From NCBI GenBank assembly GCA_035571835.1, contig DATNBU010000039.1, positions 372,001 to 436,000 on the forward strand: a stretch of 64,000 bases of DNA, written 5' to 3'. The stretch is from Candidatus Limnocylindrales bacterium (GTDB lineage Bacteria; Desulfobacterota; Binatia; UBA1149; CAITLU01). Made by a program: the position numbers and the translations under genes. Shown here piece by piece: positions 43,852 through 51,960 of this stretch; within the stretch, counting starts at the first letter, position 1, and each line of letters starts with the position of its first letter. The notes under the pieces were generated by a model. It had not been told where the DNA came from. It ran no database searches and saw only the letters and a program-made list of their open reading frames with translations.

Positions 43852-44796
43852 TTACCGCAGATCGAGATCGACTGTCACACGCAGATGATCTTCATCGACG
43901 TGCACGATCTCGGCGGCGCTTCCGACATCGGCGACTTCGCTCCGGACGTCGTAGTCGCGCCCGGGCGTGAGGCGGCAGACCCGGTAGCGGCCGTTGGTGC
44001 GCGTCACGCGGCGCCGCGACCTTTCGCCTTCGGCTTCCACGTGCACGCGCGCCCCGGCCACCGCGACTCCGTCCGCCGTGACGCGGCCGGCGATGCACCC
44101 GAGACCGATCCAGTGGATCGCCGCGACAGCATCGAGGTCGAATCCGCCTTTGGTGCCGGCGAAGCTGTGATTGCCGGGATCATCGATCAGGTCGCCGGCG
44201 TCGGTGATGCGCACGAAGCGCGCGAATTCGAGCCCGACGTCGGCAAGATCGAAGCGATCGCCGCCCGACTCGGGCGCCAGCGGGTCGAGGCCGTTCTCAC
44301 TGTTCGCAAGGACCGGCGTCCGGCCTGCCAGCCCGGCGTGCGTGTCGGGATCGTAAGGGAATGCGAACCACTGCCGTGCGTCGGCGCTGACCTCCACGAA
44401 CGCGAGCTCGGCAAAGAGCAGGTCTCCGCCGAAGAACGCGTTCTCGAAGATCACGAGATCGTCGCCTTCGCCGTCGACGACCACGTTGTCGGCGAACGCA
44501 ACGGTGATGCTTCCGCCGTTACCGAGCGAAACCACGTCGAGCGACCCCTTCAGCATGCCGCCGCCTTCCGGCGGACCGAGCACGATGCCCGGCAGCTGGT
44601 CGGCTCCGAAACCGGACGACGTACCCGGCTCGAACACGCGAACGCGGTCGAGCCAGGCATCGCCGAGCCGGTCGGCGGCAAGAGAAGGCGCGGGCGCCGC
44701 GATGCACGCGAAGTACGCCGTGCTCGCGATCCATGCGATGCGCGCAACCGGAACGAACGCCGCGCGGCATATCGCGGCAACCCGCGCACCCATCAT
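43852..44796 (-). CDS. Exported surface protein with C-terminal carboxypeptidase-regulatory-like domain
   Basis: 314 residues, signal peptide to about 40. The main domain (~45-235) has 'DVVSLGNGGSITVAFADNVV', 'GDDLVIFENAFFGGDLLFAE', 'LAFVEVSADARQWFAFPYDP' and 'FVRITDAGDLIDDPG', and a 'GGFDLDAVAAIH' end. This is the pattern of a widespread 'cell surface protein' family with a discoidin-like beta-sandwich. The last ~70 residues match a carboxypeptidase-regulatory/SdrB-like fold ('CIAGRVTADGVAVAGARVHV'). Its ATG shares a base with the upstream stop (TGATG at 44798-44794), so it is translated with the propeller protein and falls under the same cobalamin riboswitch. Confidence 0.85.
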   Translation of the reverse strand: MMGARVAAICRAAFVPVARIAWIASTAYFACIAAPAPSLAADRLGDAWLDRVRVFEPGTSSGFGADQLPGIVLGPPEGGGMLKGSLDVVSLGNGGSITVAFADNVVVDGEGDDLVIFENAFFGGDLLFAELAFVEVSADARQWFAFPYDPDTHAGLAGRTPVLANSENGLDPLAPESGGDRFDLADVGLEFARFVRITDAGDLIDDPGNHSFAGTKGGFDLDAVAAIHWIGLGCIAGRVTADGVAVAGARVHVEAEGERSRRRVTRTNGRYRVCRLTPGRDYDVRSEVADVGSAAEIVHVDEDHLRVTVDLDLR

Positions 44797-46256
44797 CAGT
44801 GGCCGCTCATCGCCGGGCCGGATGTCGCCGGAGGCTCGCACACGAGCCGAATGCCGTCCGTATCCCGAACGGAGCTCGCACTGTCGGTCGTCGTGCGGAA
44901 TCGGATGTTCGCCCTGCCCCTCTGCGGCTTGCCGTTGCTGGCGATGCGAAGCGGTACGCGCACGCCGTCTCCGAGGACGCACGCGCTGTCCGACGTCGGC
45001 AGCAGCGCCGACGCATCTGCGACGAGATCGTCGAGCCCGGTGCTTTCGAGCCTCGTGCGAACTTCGATGCTCGCGATCGGCGACGGCGGCGCGCAGTCGC
45101 CGGTCCGTGCATCGCCGACGTTCAGGCACAGGCCGAGCGGGAACGTGCAGGTGCCGTCCGCCACGCCGTCCGCATCGCACGCGTCGCCGTCGGTGCAGTA
45201 CGCCGAGCGCGTCGGCGTTCCATCGTCCGAGATCGCGACCTCGACGCCGTACAGCTCGAGCATGCAGTCGGTCTCCGTGCTGCCGCCACCGAGAACCAGA
45301 CGGTCGATCGGGATCAGCCGGTGCACGCTCTTGTCGTCGTCGGCGCCGGAGAACGACGACGCGAGGAAATCGATCCGGCCGGTGAACGCATTGACGGAAA
45401 CGCCGCCGCCGAACGCATCGAATCCGGTGCCGCCGTCGACACCGGTGACGAGCGGCGTGACCGTGCCGCCGGGTGCGACCGCGGCAATGGTCGGGCTGCC
45501 GGTCGCGAGCACGGCGCCGTCGGTTGTCACCGCGATATCGATCGAGCCATGGTCGTAGGTCGGTCCCGATAGTGTGCTCTGGCGCACGCCGGCATCGGAG
45601 TACGAATAGATCGCACTCGCGAACGAACCGGTGGCTTCGCTGATCAGCACATCGGAATCCCGCACGACGAGCCCGCCGGTGTAGTCGAACCCGGTAGCGA
45701 ACGTCGTCGCCACCGGCGTCTGTTCCGACAGGTCGATGTGAATGACGGTGCCGGCGCCGCTGCCGTTGGCATCGGAGACGAGCAGGCCGCCTGCGAACAG
45801 ATCGATGCTGAACGCATTGGCAATGGTGCCGCTCGGCAGGACCTCGAGGCCATCAACCGGGACACTCGTCGAGTCGCCGGGAATCGCGAACACGGTATCG
45901 CCGGTCGTTGCGCCGCTGAAGTTGAAGCCGCTGTCCGTCACGTAGAGCACGTCCGACGCCGCGTCATAGACGCAGTCGGCGATCGAGTTGAGCCCGGTCG
46001 CCACCGTTCGCACGTCTCCGCGGTTCGACACGAACAGGATGCTGCGCGTGCGGCCGCTCGGCGTCGGAAACGAAAGCGCCGGTCCTACGCCGACAAAGTC
46101 GCCGCCCTTCGCGTGGGCAACGCAGCCTTCGGTCAGCTCCGCAAGCGTCTGCCTCGCATAGAGATAGCCGTCGGCCGGCTGCACGGCAGCCGATCCAACA
46201 GATGCAGAAAAATGGATGGAAATCGCGACCGCAGTCGCGACAGAAACACTACGCAT
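44796..46256 (-). CDS. Exported beta-propeller-like surface protein under cobalamin riboswitch control
   Basis: 486 residues from the ATG at 46256, with AAGGAG 8 bases upstream and a signal peptide to ~24. Repeats such as 'FVSNRGDVRTVATGLNSIAD', 'DAASDVLYVTDSGFNFSGA', 'IDLFAGGLLVSDANGSGAG' and 'SIDIAVTTDGAVLATGSPTI' suggest a six- or seven-bladed propeller (~30-330). A Cys-bearing region ('CTDGDACDADGVADGTC') and a beta domain follow. The cobalamin riboswitch at 46403-46603 lies in its 5' leader. In Bacteroides the surface propeller BtuG captures B12 for the TonB receptor BtuB; a similar role here is an inference only, since sequence similarity to BtuG was not tested. Confidence 0.85.
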   Translation of the reverse strand: MRSVSVATAVAISIHFSASVGSAAVQPADGYLYARQTLAELTEGCVAHAKGGDFVGVGPALSFPTPSGRTRSILFVSNRGDVRTVATGLNSIADCVYDAASDVLYVTDSGFNFSGATTGDTVFAIPGDSTSVPVDGLEVLPSGTIANAFSIDLFAGGLLVSDANGSGAGTVIHIDLSEQTPVATTFATGFDYTGGLVVRDSDVLISEATGSFASAIYSYSDAGVRQSTLSGPTYDHGSIDIAVTTDGAVLATGSPTIAAVAPGGTVTPLVTGVDGGTGFDAFGGGVSVNAFTGRIDFLASSFSGADDDKSVHRLIPIDRLVLGGGSTETDCMLELYGVEVAISDDGTPTRSAYCTDGDACDADGVADGTCTFPLGLCLNVGDARTGDCAPPSPIASIEVRTRLESTGLDDLVADASALLPTSDSACVLGDGVRVPLRIASNGKPQRGRANIRFRTTTDSASSVRDTDGIRLVCEPPATSGPAMSGH

Positions 46257-46402
46257 GCTGGTTCTCCTTCCGGCCCGCGCCGGGGTTTGCTCGAAGAACC
46301 ATCCGCAAAAAGGAAGAGGGAATCGGGGCCGGAAGCCGCAGCGATCGATCGCCACGACTCGAATCCCGGTCGCTCCTTCCCCGTCGGAAGGTTCAACCAA
46401 AA

Positions 46403-46603
46403 GCGAGCCGCGTCGATATCCTGACTTTGGGATCGTCCGAGCCGTCGCGCCTTCCCAGGTGCATTGGATGGACTGCTTTCGCAGCCCTGCGCCCAGTGGC
46501 TTAGTGCGACGTTCGTCCCCCTTCACAGTTGCGGGGCAGTCGAGGAGTTTCACCTCGTTCCCGACAGAGAGCGGAATTGCTCTCGATCGACTCGCGGCGC
46601 GAC
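46403..46603 (-). ncRNA. Cobalamin (B12/AdoCbl) riboswitch
   Basis: Read on the minus strand, all conserved blocks occur in order: GGGAACGAGGTGAAACTCC, then GACTGCCCCGCAACTGTGA, then AAGCCACTGG, a variable hairpin, CTGGGAAGGCGCGACGG, and the B12 box AGTCAGGATATCGACGCGG. The outer P1 stem pairs GCCGCGAGTCG (near 46597) with CGACGCGGC (near 46408). About 150 nt separate it from the AUG of the surface propeller gene; a CCGGC/GCCGG hairpin sits directly before the AAGGAG site and could be part of the switch. Family behaviour: B12 binding lowers expression. Confidence 0.93.
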
Positions 46604-46630
46604 CGTAGGAGCCAGAGCGCCACATGTCAA
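46602..46630 (-). promoter_or_regulatory. Promoter of the riboswitch-controlled operon
   Basis: TTGACA (46630-46625) and TACGGT (46607-46602) with a 17-bp spacer. The predicted start of transcription falls near 46595, exactly at the 5' strand of the riboswitch P1 stem, which supports both calls. Confidence 0.65.
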
Positions 46631-46677
46631 ACCTGCTCTACCGTTCGCGCTGGTCCTCTACCGCTTGCCGGGTCACT

Positions 46678-46705
46678 TTGAGTTCACCCTTGCGGCGGCT
46701 ATACG
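46678..46705 (+). promoter_or_regulatory. Possible promoter of the ThDP-enzyme gene
   Basis: TTGAGT (46678-46683) and TATACG (46700-46705) are 16 bp apart, about 70 bp upstream of the ATG at 46776. Confidence 0.35.
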
Positions 46706-46775
46706 AGCCTATCTCGCAGCAACCGTCCGGAAGCCGGCTGCCGACACCGAGAAACAAGCGAACGAGGACTTACGA

Positions 46776-48407
46776 ATGGACGGTGGAAAACTGGTTGCGA
46801 GGGCCCTGAAAAAAGCGGGCGTCGACTGCATCTTCACGCTCTCCGGCGGCCACGTGATGGCGATCTACGACGGCTGCCTGAACGAAGGCATTCGCGTGGT
46901 GGACGTTCGCCATGAGCAGGCCGCCGTCCACGCCGCCGATGCGTACGCACGGCTTCATCCCGGCAAAGTAGGCGTTGCGGTGCTGACCGCCGGCCCCGGC
47001 GCGACCGACGGCGTCACCGGCATTGCGAATGCGTGGCGCGCGAACTCGCCGATCCTCGTGATCGGCGGACAGGGACCGCTCGCGAACCTGCGGCGCGGCT
47101 CGCTGCAGGAGATGGACCACATCTCGGTCATGCGCCCGATCACGAAGTGGGCCAATGCATGTTACGCCGCCGACCGACTCGGCGAATTCGTCGAAGAGGC
47201 GATCCGTTTTGCGCTCGCGGGAAATCCCGGGCCTTCCTATCTCGAAGTACCGATCGACGTGCTCGGCGGCACCGTCAATCTCGAGACCGCGTACTGCCCT
47301 GCCCCGATGGCTGCTCCGCGCGTGCGGCCGGAAGACGCGGTCCTTCGCGCGGCCGTCGAGCTGCTCAAGCAGTCGAAGATGCCGATGGTCATGTCGGGCA
47401 CGGGCGTCAAGTGGTCGAACGGCGCCGACGCGCTCAACCGCTTCCTGTCGGCGACGAAGATGCCGGCGTACTGCAACGGCATGGGACGCGGCACCGTGCC
47501 GCACGACTCGCCGTACTTCTTCAACCGCACGCGCCGCGACTACATGGAGCTGTCGGACTGCGTGCTGCTGGCCGGCTCGCTGCTCGATTTCCGCATGCGC
47601 TTCGGAAAATCGATTCCCGCCACTGCCAAGATCATCCAGATGGATCTCGATGCGACGTTGATCGGCCAGAACCGGCGCGCCGACATCGGCATGGTCGGCG
47701 ACCTCGGCCTGATGTTCGACGGCATGCTCGAGATCATGAAGAAGGACGGCGTCACGCTTGACTTCAGCGCCGTCGTCAAGGAATGGCGTGCGAAGGAAGA
47801 CGACGAGGAAGCGGCGCTCGCCGACAAGCTGACGTCGAATGAAGTGCCGATCGATCCGATGCGGCTCTGCAAGGAGATCGCCGACTTCGTCACCGACGAG
47901 ATGATCCTCGTCGGAGACGGCGGCGACATCGTCGCGAAGGCCGCCAAGGTCGTGCCGATTCCGAAGAACGGATTGTGGATGGATCCGGGGCCGCTCGGGA
48001 CGCTCGGAGTCGGCATGCCGTTCGCGATCGCGGCGCAGCTCGCCAACCCCGACAAGCGCGTGCTGATCATCTATGGCGACGGGTCGTTCGGCCTGAACGG
48101 CTTCGAGTACGACACCGCGATCCGCCACAATCTTCCGATCGTCGGCATCATCGGCAACGACGCCGCGTGGGGCCAGATGATGCGGCCGCAGGTCATGATG
48201 TACGGCCGCGAACGACTGGTCGCGACCGAGCTTCTTCCGACGCGCTACGACAAGGTCGTCGAAGCGCTCGGCGGCTACGGCGAGCTCGTGACCGAGCCCG
48301 ACCAGATCCGCCCTGCCCTCGAGCGCGCGTTCGCGAGCGGCAAGGCCGCGTGCGTGAACGTGATGATCCGCAAGGACTTCGACTTCATGGGCGGCATCTA
48401 CATGTAG
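46776..48407 (+). CDS. Thiamine-diphosphate enzyme, acetolactate synthase / 2-hydroxyacyl-CoA lyase type
   Basis: 543 residues from the ATG at 46776 (GAGGA upstream). Three-domain ThDP layout: the activating Glu47 in 'VRHEQAAVHAADAYAR', 'AVLTAGPGATDGVTGIANAW', and the ThDP motif GDG at 434-436 with Asn461 27 residues on ('IIGNDAAWGQMM'). The family includes acetolactate synthase, oxalyl-CoA decarboxylase, 2-hydroxyacyl-CoA lyase and benzaldehyde lyase. There is no regulatory subunit gene (ilvH/N) nearby, which argues against a biosynthetic acetolactate synthase. Reaction not fixed from sequence. Confidence 0.88.
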   Translation: MDGGKLVARALKKAGVDCIFTLSGGHVMAIYDGCLNEGIRVVDVRHEQAAVHAADAYARLHPGKVGVAVLTAGPGATDGVTGIANAWRANSPILVIGGQGPLANLRRGSLQEMDHISVMRPITKWANACYAADRLGEFVEEAIRFALAGNPGPSYLEVPIDVLGGTVNLETAYCPAPMAAPRVRPEDAVLRAAVELLKQSKMPMVMSGTGVKWSNGADALNRFLSATKMPAYCNGMGRGTVPHDSPYFFNRTRRDYMELSDCVLLAGSLLDFRMRFGKSIPATAKIIQMDLDATLIGQNRRADIGMVGDLGLMFDGMLEIMKKDGVTLDFSAVVKEWRAKEDDEEAALADKLTSNEVPIDPMRLCKEIADFVTDEMILVGDGGDIVAKAAKVVPIPKNGLWMDPGPLGTLGVGMPFAIAAQLANPDKRVLIIYGDGSFGLNGFEYDTAIRHNLPIVGIIGNDAAWGQMMRPQVMMYGRERLVATELLPTRYDKVVEALGGYGELVTEPDQIRPALERAFASGKAACVNVMIRKDFDFMGGIYM

Positions 48408-48415
48408 GACCGGGA

Positions 48416-48446
48416 CCCGGCCGATCCGCACTGCGGATCGGCCGGG
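48416..48446. terminator. Bidirectional hairpin terminator
   Basis: A perfect 15-bp stem, CCCGGCCGATCCGCA and its complement, around one central base lies between the convergent ThDP-enzyme and secreted-protein genes. Confidence 0.7.
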
Positions 48447-48455
48447 CTCGGTCGT

Positions 48456-50582
48456 TCAGTAACGCCTTTCCAGGATCGTCTCCATCCTCATCGTTACCGG
48501 GCCGGGCAACCCGTACGCCGTATTGACCGCGCTGTTCGAGCTTGCCGGCGCGCACGAAACTCCGGCAAGGGTCGGAGCCGCCGGATCGGCCACACCCTCG
48601 ACGACGATCGGATCCAGATAGCAGCTCGGCGGCGGGCCTGCCGCGCAGTCTCCGCAATTGTCGTTCGGGCAGACCCATTGCTCCTCGTCGAGGCTCCCGG
48701 TCACGTACGCGTCGCAGGAAGCGTCGCTGGCGCACGGCAGCAGGCCGCGGCCATCGGCGCGCAGCATTCCGTTACAATACTTGGCGGTGTCGCTGCTGCA
48801 CTGGCCACGATCGGTCTGTCCGGGAACCGCCGTGCAGGTGAGATCGCCGCAGTTGTTCGGTCGACGGTCGACTCCCGGACTTCCGCCGCTGCCGCAGGTG
48901 CCGAGTCCCATGCCCGCGCAGTGTGCGTCGTCGTCGCAGGTCTCCAGAGTGTCGCCGCTGCACACTCCGCAAAAACAGCTCAACGCATTGAGTGGGGCTT
49001 CGCAGGCATCGGAGGCAGGCTTGGAAGTCGATCCCGTCTTCATGTCGATCTCGCGCGGGATCCCCGTGGCGCCGGTAAGGGCCAGTCCCAAAGACGGCGG
49101 ACAGTCGAGGCTGTTGCCGGAAACCGGAGCGTCGGCATCGGTCGCATAGGTCAGATCGAATCCCTGCACGTCGCACGCCATCCCGTCGCGCGCGCCTCCG
49201 TTGCATAGACCGTTCGCGTTGCCGTCCTGCGGAGTCGCATCGCCCTCGCAGATCGGGCATGGCTGCTGCTGGGCGATTCCGATGTAAACGCTCGAGCGCG
49301 TCGCCATCGTGATGTTCGCCGAACCGGAATCGGGATCGACCGTGCCCGACACGTCCTCGTCGAAGCGGCTGAGAAGGCAAACTGGTGTTCCTCCCACCGC
49401 CTGCGCGATCGGAGGGCTCGCGAAGTATGTGCAGTTTCCACCGCCGCAGGCGGCGTCCGTATCAAAGACGTTGCTGCACTCGATCCACGGGGACGCCGCG
49501 CAGCGCGCGAAACCGTCGTAGAGCACGCTGTCGGTGCTGATGCCTCCGATCGTGCAGCTTCCGCAGCTTCCGAACGCGCCCGGGCACGAGACGTCGAGCG
49601 CCAACGGGACGGCATCGACGAGGTCCTGGTCGTGGCCGTACCCCTTCCATCCGTCCGAAGACGAGCTAGTAGTTGCGCCGCCGTTCGAGCAACCGCCCGC
49701 GGTCTCTTCGAGCGTGCTGCAGCCGCTGCGCGTGGTCAGGCGAACCGCCGGCGGGCAGAGCGTGGCGTGGGCTTCGTACGTGATCTCGAATGCGTCGTTC
49801 TCGGCGCTGGCAAAAGCCGCGGCACTGCAGGTTTTCAGGTTCGCGATCGTGTCGGTCGCGCATGTGTCGAGATTGGCGAGCGCCGCGGCGGCGCACGAGG
49901 ATTCGACCTTGCCGTCGGCCTTGGTCTGGGCCCCGCTCACTTTGGAATCGGGATCGAAGCCGACGCAGCTTGCGATGTCGTAGTCGCCAGCCTCATCGTC
50001 GTCTCCCTGGCACGACGTCTCCGTCTTGTACGCGGTTGCCGCGACGTTGGCGTAGCCCTTCGCCAGCGCGCTCCGGCACTTGATGTCGTCACTCGTAAGA
50101 GAAGAAGGAGTCGGGGATCCGAGCGCCGTCGTGCCCGCTGTCTCCGCAATGTTTTCGGCCCGGCAACCAAGACAGGTCGCGACCTCGGCCATCGTCGTCA
50201 TCGGATTCGGCACCGCGCACGATACCGGACACGACACGTAGAATTGAGTGCCGGAACTGGCCGAGGTGAGCGTAGCGTTCTCGCCCGCGCATGCAGTGCT
50301 GATCGCCATTTCGGCCTTGGTTCGGGCAGACGAGAATTTCGACTTTGAATCGGCCTGCGTCATGTCATTGCAGTCTACGCCGGCCATGGTCTTGCCACCG
50401 TCACGGGATTTGTGGCAGGCCGCGATCGTCTTGTGCGCGGTCTTCATCAGCTTTGCGTAGTTCTTCGCGATAGTGCCGCGACAATCGACAGCGGAATCCG
50501 GCAACGCGACGGCCGAAGCCTGCGTGACACCCAGCAGACCCAGTGCAATCGAGAACAGGAGTGGTTTGGACCTTCGAAGCAT
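48456..50582 (-). CDS. Large secreted cysteine-rich protein of unknown function
   Basis: 708 residues from the ATG at 50582 (AGGGAGA 9 bases upstream), signal peptide to about 24. The N-terminal third holds two related Cys-containing helical segments, 'CRGTIAKNYAKLMKTAHKTI' and 'CRSALAKGYANVAATAYKTE', followed by paired 'CPVSC' and 'CLGC'. The middle has many Cys pairs ('CGSCTIGG', 'CGGGNC', 'CPICEGDATPQDGNANGLC'), and the C-terminal third has 'CFCGVCSGDTLETCDDDAHC'. The pattern fits a disulfide-rich surface protein. I do not recognise a named domain. A 9-bp inverted repeat lies 20-53 bp upstream of the start. Confidence 0.8.
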   Translation of the reverse strand: MLRRSKPLLFSIALGLLGVTQASAVALPDSAVDCRGTIAKNYAKLMKTAHKTIAACHKSRDGGKTMAGVDCNDMTQADSKSKFSSARTKAEMAISTACAGENATLTSASSGTQFYVSCPVSCAVPNPMTTMAEVATCLGCRAENIAETAGTTALGSPTPSSLTSDDIKCRSALAKGYANVAATAYKTETSCQGDDDEAGDYDIASCVGFDPDSKVSGAQTKADGKVESSCAAAALANLDTCATDTIANLKTCSAAAFASAENDAFEITYEAHATLCPPAVRLTTRSGCSTLEETAGGCSNGGATTSSSSDGWKGYGHDQDLVDAVPLALDVSCPGAFGSCGSCTIGGISTDSVLYDGFARCAASPWIECSNVFDTDAACGGGNCTYFASPPIAQAVGGTPVCLLSRFDEDVSGTVDPDSGSANITMATRSSVYIGIAQQQPCPICEGDATPQDGNANGLCNGGARDGMACDVQGFDLTYATDADAPVSGNSLDCPPSLGLALTGATGIPREIDMKTGSTSKPASDACEAPLNALSCFCGVCSGDTLETCDDDAHCAGMGLGTCGSGGSPGVDRRPNNCGDLTCTAVPGQTDRGQCSSDTAKYCNGMLRADGRGLLPCASDASCDAYVTGSLDEEQWVCPNDNCGDCAAGPPPSCYLDPIVVEGVADPAAPTLAGVSCAPASSNSAVNTAYGLPGPVTMRMETILERRY

Positions 50583-50601
50583 CGATTCAGTCTCCCTTTT
50601 T

Positions 50602-50635
50602 TCGAGGCGAGTCGGTTCGGGGCGATTCGCCTCGA
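50602..50635. promoter_or_regulatory. 9-bp inverted repeat upstream of the secreted-protein gene
   Basis: TCGAGGCGA (50602-50610) and TCGCCTCGA (50627-50635) are perfect arms 16 bp apart, just upstream of the ribosome site of the 708-residue secreted protein. It may be an operator or a leader hairpin. Confidence 0.35.
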
Positions 50636-50805
50636 GTGCCGCATCGAGCCCGGGAGTCGTATGGGACGGTCGCGGCTCTGTCGATGCGGGAACGGAGATT
50701 CTCGAGGGGCGTGACACGTACGAAGTAACGCGGCTCACCATTCTCGATGGAATTCGAGCTCTTGCGCCCGCCCTCGGCGCACGGCGAATCGTCGGGAAAG
50801 TTGTT

Positions 50806-51270
50806 CTAGGCCTGCGCAGCAGCGGTCTTGCGGTGGTCCCAGCTCGACGTTTTCTCGGGATGAAAGACCAGCGCGACGCGCTTGCGGATGTAGTAGCGCA
50901 GCGCCGCTCCCGCCGTTTCTTCATCGAGCCCCTGGTATTTTTTCGCCGACGCGAGCGCGATCCGGTAGCACAGGTCCTGGTCGTCGATGATCTGGTAGCG
51001 GCCGCGGATGAAGACGCCGCGCAGCTTGTCGTACTCGGTGCCGTCCTCGACGAGGATCGAGCCGCGCGCGTCGCGCTCGATGTTCTTCACTTTCTGCGAT
51101 GACTTGTACGTATGCATGTGCACGAGGCCGTCGAGCATGCTGTACCACATGGGGACGAGGTGCGGATATCCGTCGTGATTGATCGTGCCGACGATCACGG
51201 TCTTGCTCGACGCGAGGAAGTCGCGCATCTCGTCGTCGGTCAGGCGAATCTGGTCTCGTACGTTAGGCAT
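50806..51270 (-). CDS. PPOX-class flavin/F420-binding protein
   Basis: 154 residues: 'RDFLASSKTVIVGTINHDGY', 'PHLVPMWYSMLDGLVHMHTY', 'SSQKVKNIERDARGSILVED' and 'FIRGRYQIIDDQDLCYRI' form the split-barrel flavin-binding fold of the pyridoxamine-phosphate-oxidase group, of the type often annotated F420-dependent. Third protein of this class in the window (others at 3304 and 13409). The substrate is unknown. A tandem-repeat array lies directly upstream of its start. Confidence 0.87.
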   Translation of the reverse strand: MPNVRDQIRLTDDEMRDFLASSKTVIVGTINHDGYPHLVPMWYSMLDGLVHMHTYKSSQKVKNIERDARGSILVEDGTEYDKLRGVFIRGRYQIIDDQDLCYRIALASAKKYQGLDEETAGAALRYYIRKRVALVFHPEKTSSWDHRKTAAAQA

Positions 51271-51285
51271 CGTTACTCTCCAGCG

Positions 51286-51420
51286 GCGCTCTGCGCGTTT
51301 ACCGAACAGCGCCCTGCGCGTTTACCCAACAGCGCGTAGCGCGTTTACCCAAAGCGCGTAGCGCGTCTACCCAACAGCGCGTAGCGCGTTTACCCAAAGT
51401 GCGTAGCGCGTCTACCATGG
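51286..51420. repeat. Six 22/23-bp tandem repeats (GCGCGTAGCGCGTTTACCCAA)
   Basis: Units start at 51286, 51309, 51332, 51354, 51377 and 51399. Units 3 and 5 are identical; lengths alternate between 23 bp (ending CAACA) and 22 bp (ending CAAA). The array fills the gap between the PPOX gene and the small secreted-protein gene and includes the latter's TAG stop (51412-51414). The units are directly contiguous, with no spacers. Confidence 0.9.
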
Positions 51421-51960
51421 ATCTTCGCTTTCGCGATTGTACTTCTCGTCGTCTTCGTCGAGCGGCGAAGGCTGGCGCTCTTCTTCCTGCTGGTTTTCCG
51501 GAAGATCCGGCGTCAGGACGTCGGGGAGCTCGCGATTCGGCTCGGGGACCGGCGTGTCCGCCTCGGCCTTTCCATCGGAGCCTGCAATCGGCGGCGTCGG
51601 TCGCGCGGCCGGCGGCTGAAAATCCGGCGCGAGCCCCGGCTGTGCGGCGCGCGGCGGCGGCGGAGCGTCTTCATCCAGGAACGGATCGTCCTTGTCTTCG
51701 TCGGGGTCGATCTTCTCTGGAGCGCGACGATGGTCGCCGGGCTTCGGCGCGGGCCAGGTCCGGTCGAGCACCGGATCGGGAAGCGACAAATCCGGATCGC
51801 CCGGCGCTTCGGGCACGACGCCGAACTCGTCGCGCCGGGGCTCGTCGGTCGACGGCTGATCCGGTGTCGCAAGCGCGCGCGTAACGCCGAACGGCGTCAT
51901 CGCGAACATCGCGGCCATCGCGGAAATGCCAGCCGCGATGACAATGGGAGCAGGTCTCAC
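51412..51960 (-). CDS. Exported acidic, proline-rich protein
   Basis: 182 residues from a GTG at 51960 that overlaps the upstream SDR stop (GTGA), so translation is coupled. A signal peptide (to ~32, 'FGVTRALATP') is followed by low-complexity sequence rich in Pro, Asp and Glu with 'IDPDEDKDDPFLDED' and 'PENQQEEERQPSPLDEDDEK'. No fold is evident; it is probably disordered. Third gene of an Lrp-SDR-exported protein operon. Its 3' end lies in a tandem-repeat array. Confidence 0.72.
   Translation of the reverse strand: MRPAPIVIAAGISAMAAMFAMTPFGVTRALATPDQPSTDEPRRDEFGVVPEAPGDPDLSLPDPVLDRTWPAPKPGDHRRAPEKIDPDEDKDDPFLDEDAPPPPRAAQPGLAPDFQPPAARPTPPIAGSDGKAEADTPVPEPNRELPDVLTPDLPENQQEEERQPSPLDEDDEKYNRESEDPW

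Larger units (their letters stand above)
46257..46775. other. Divergent intergenic region, 519 bp
   Basis: Contents from left to right: leader and ribosome site of the surface propeller gene (46257-46402), the cobalamin riboswitch (46403-46603), its promoter (46602-46630), and a candidate promoter of the ThDP-enzyme gene (46678-46705). No additional gene is supported. Confidence 0.8.

Noticed and set aside
51286-51420. CRISPR array
   Set aside because: The units touch each other without unique spacers, and no cas gene is present.
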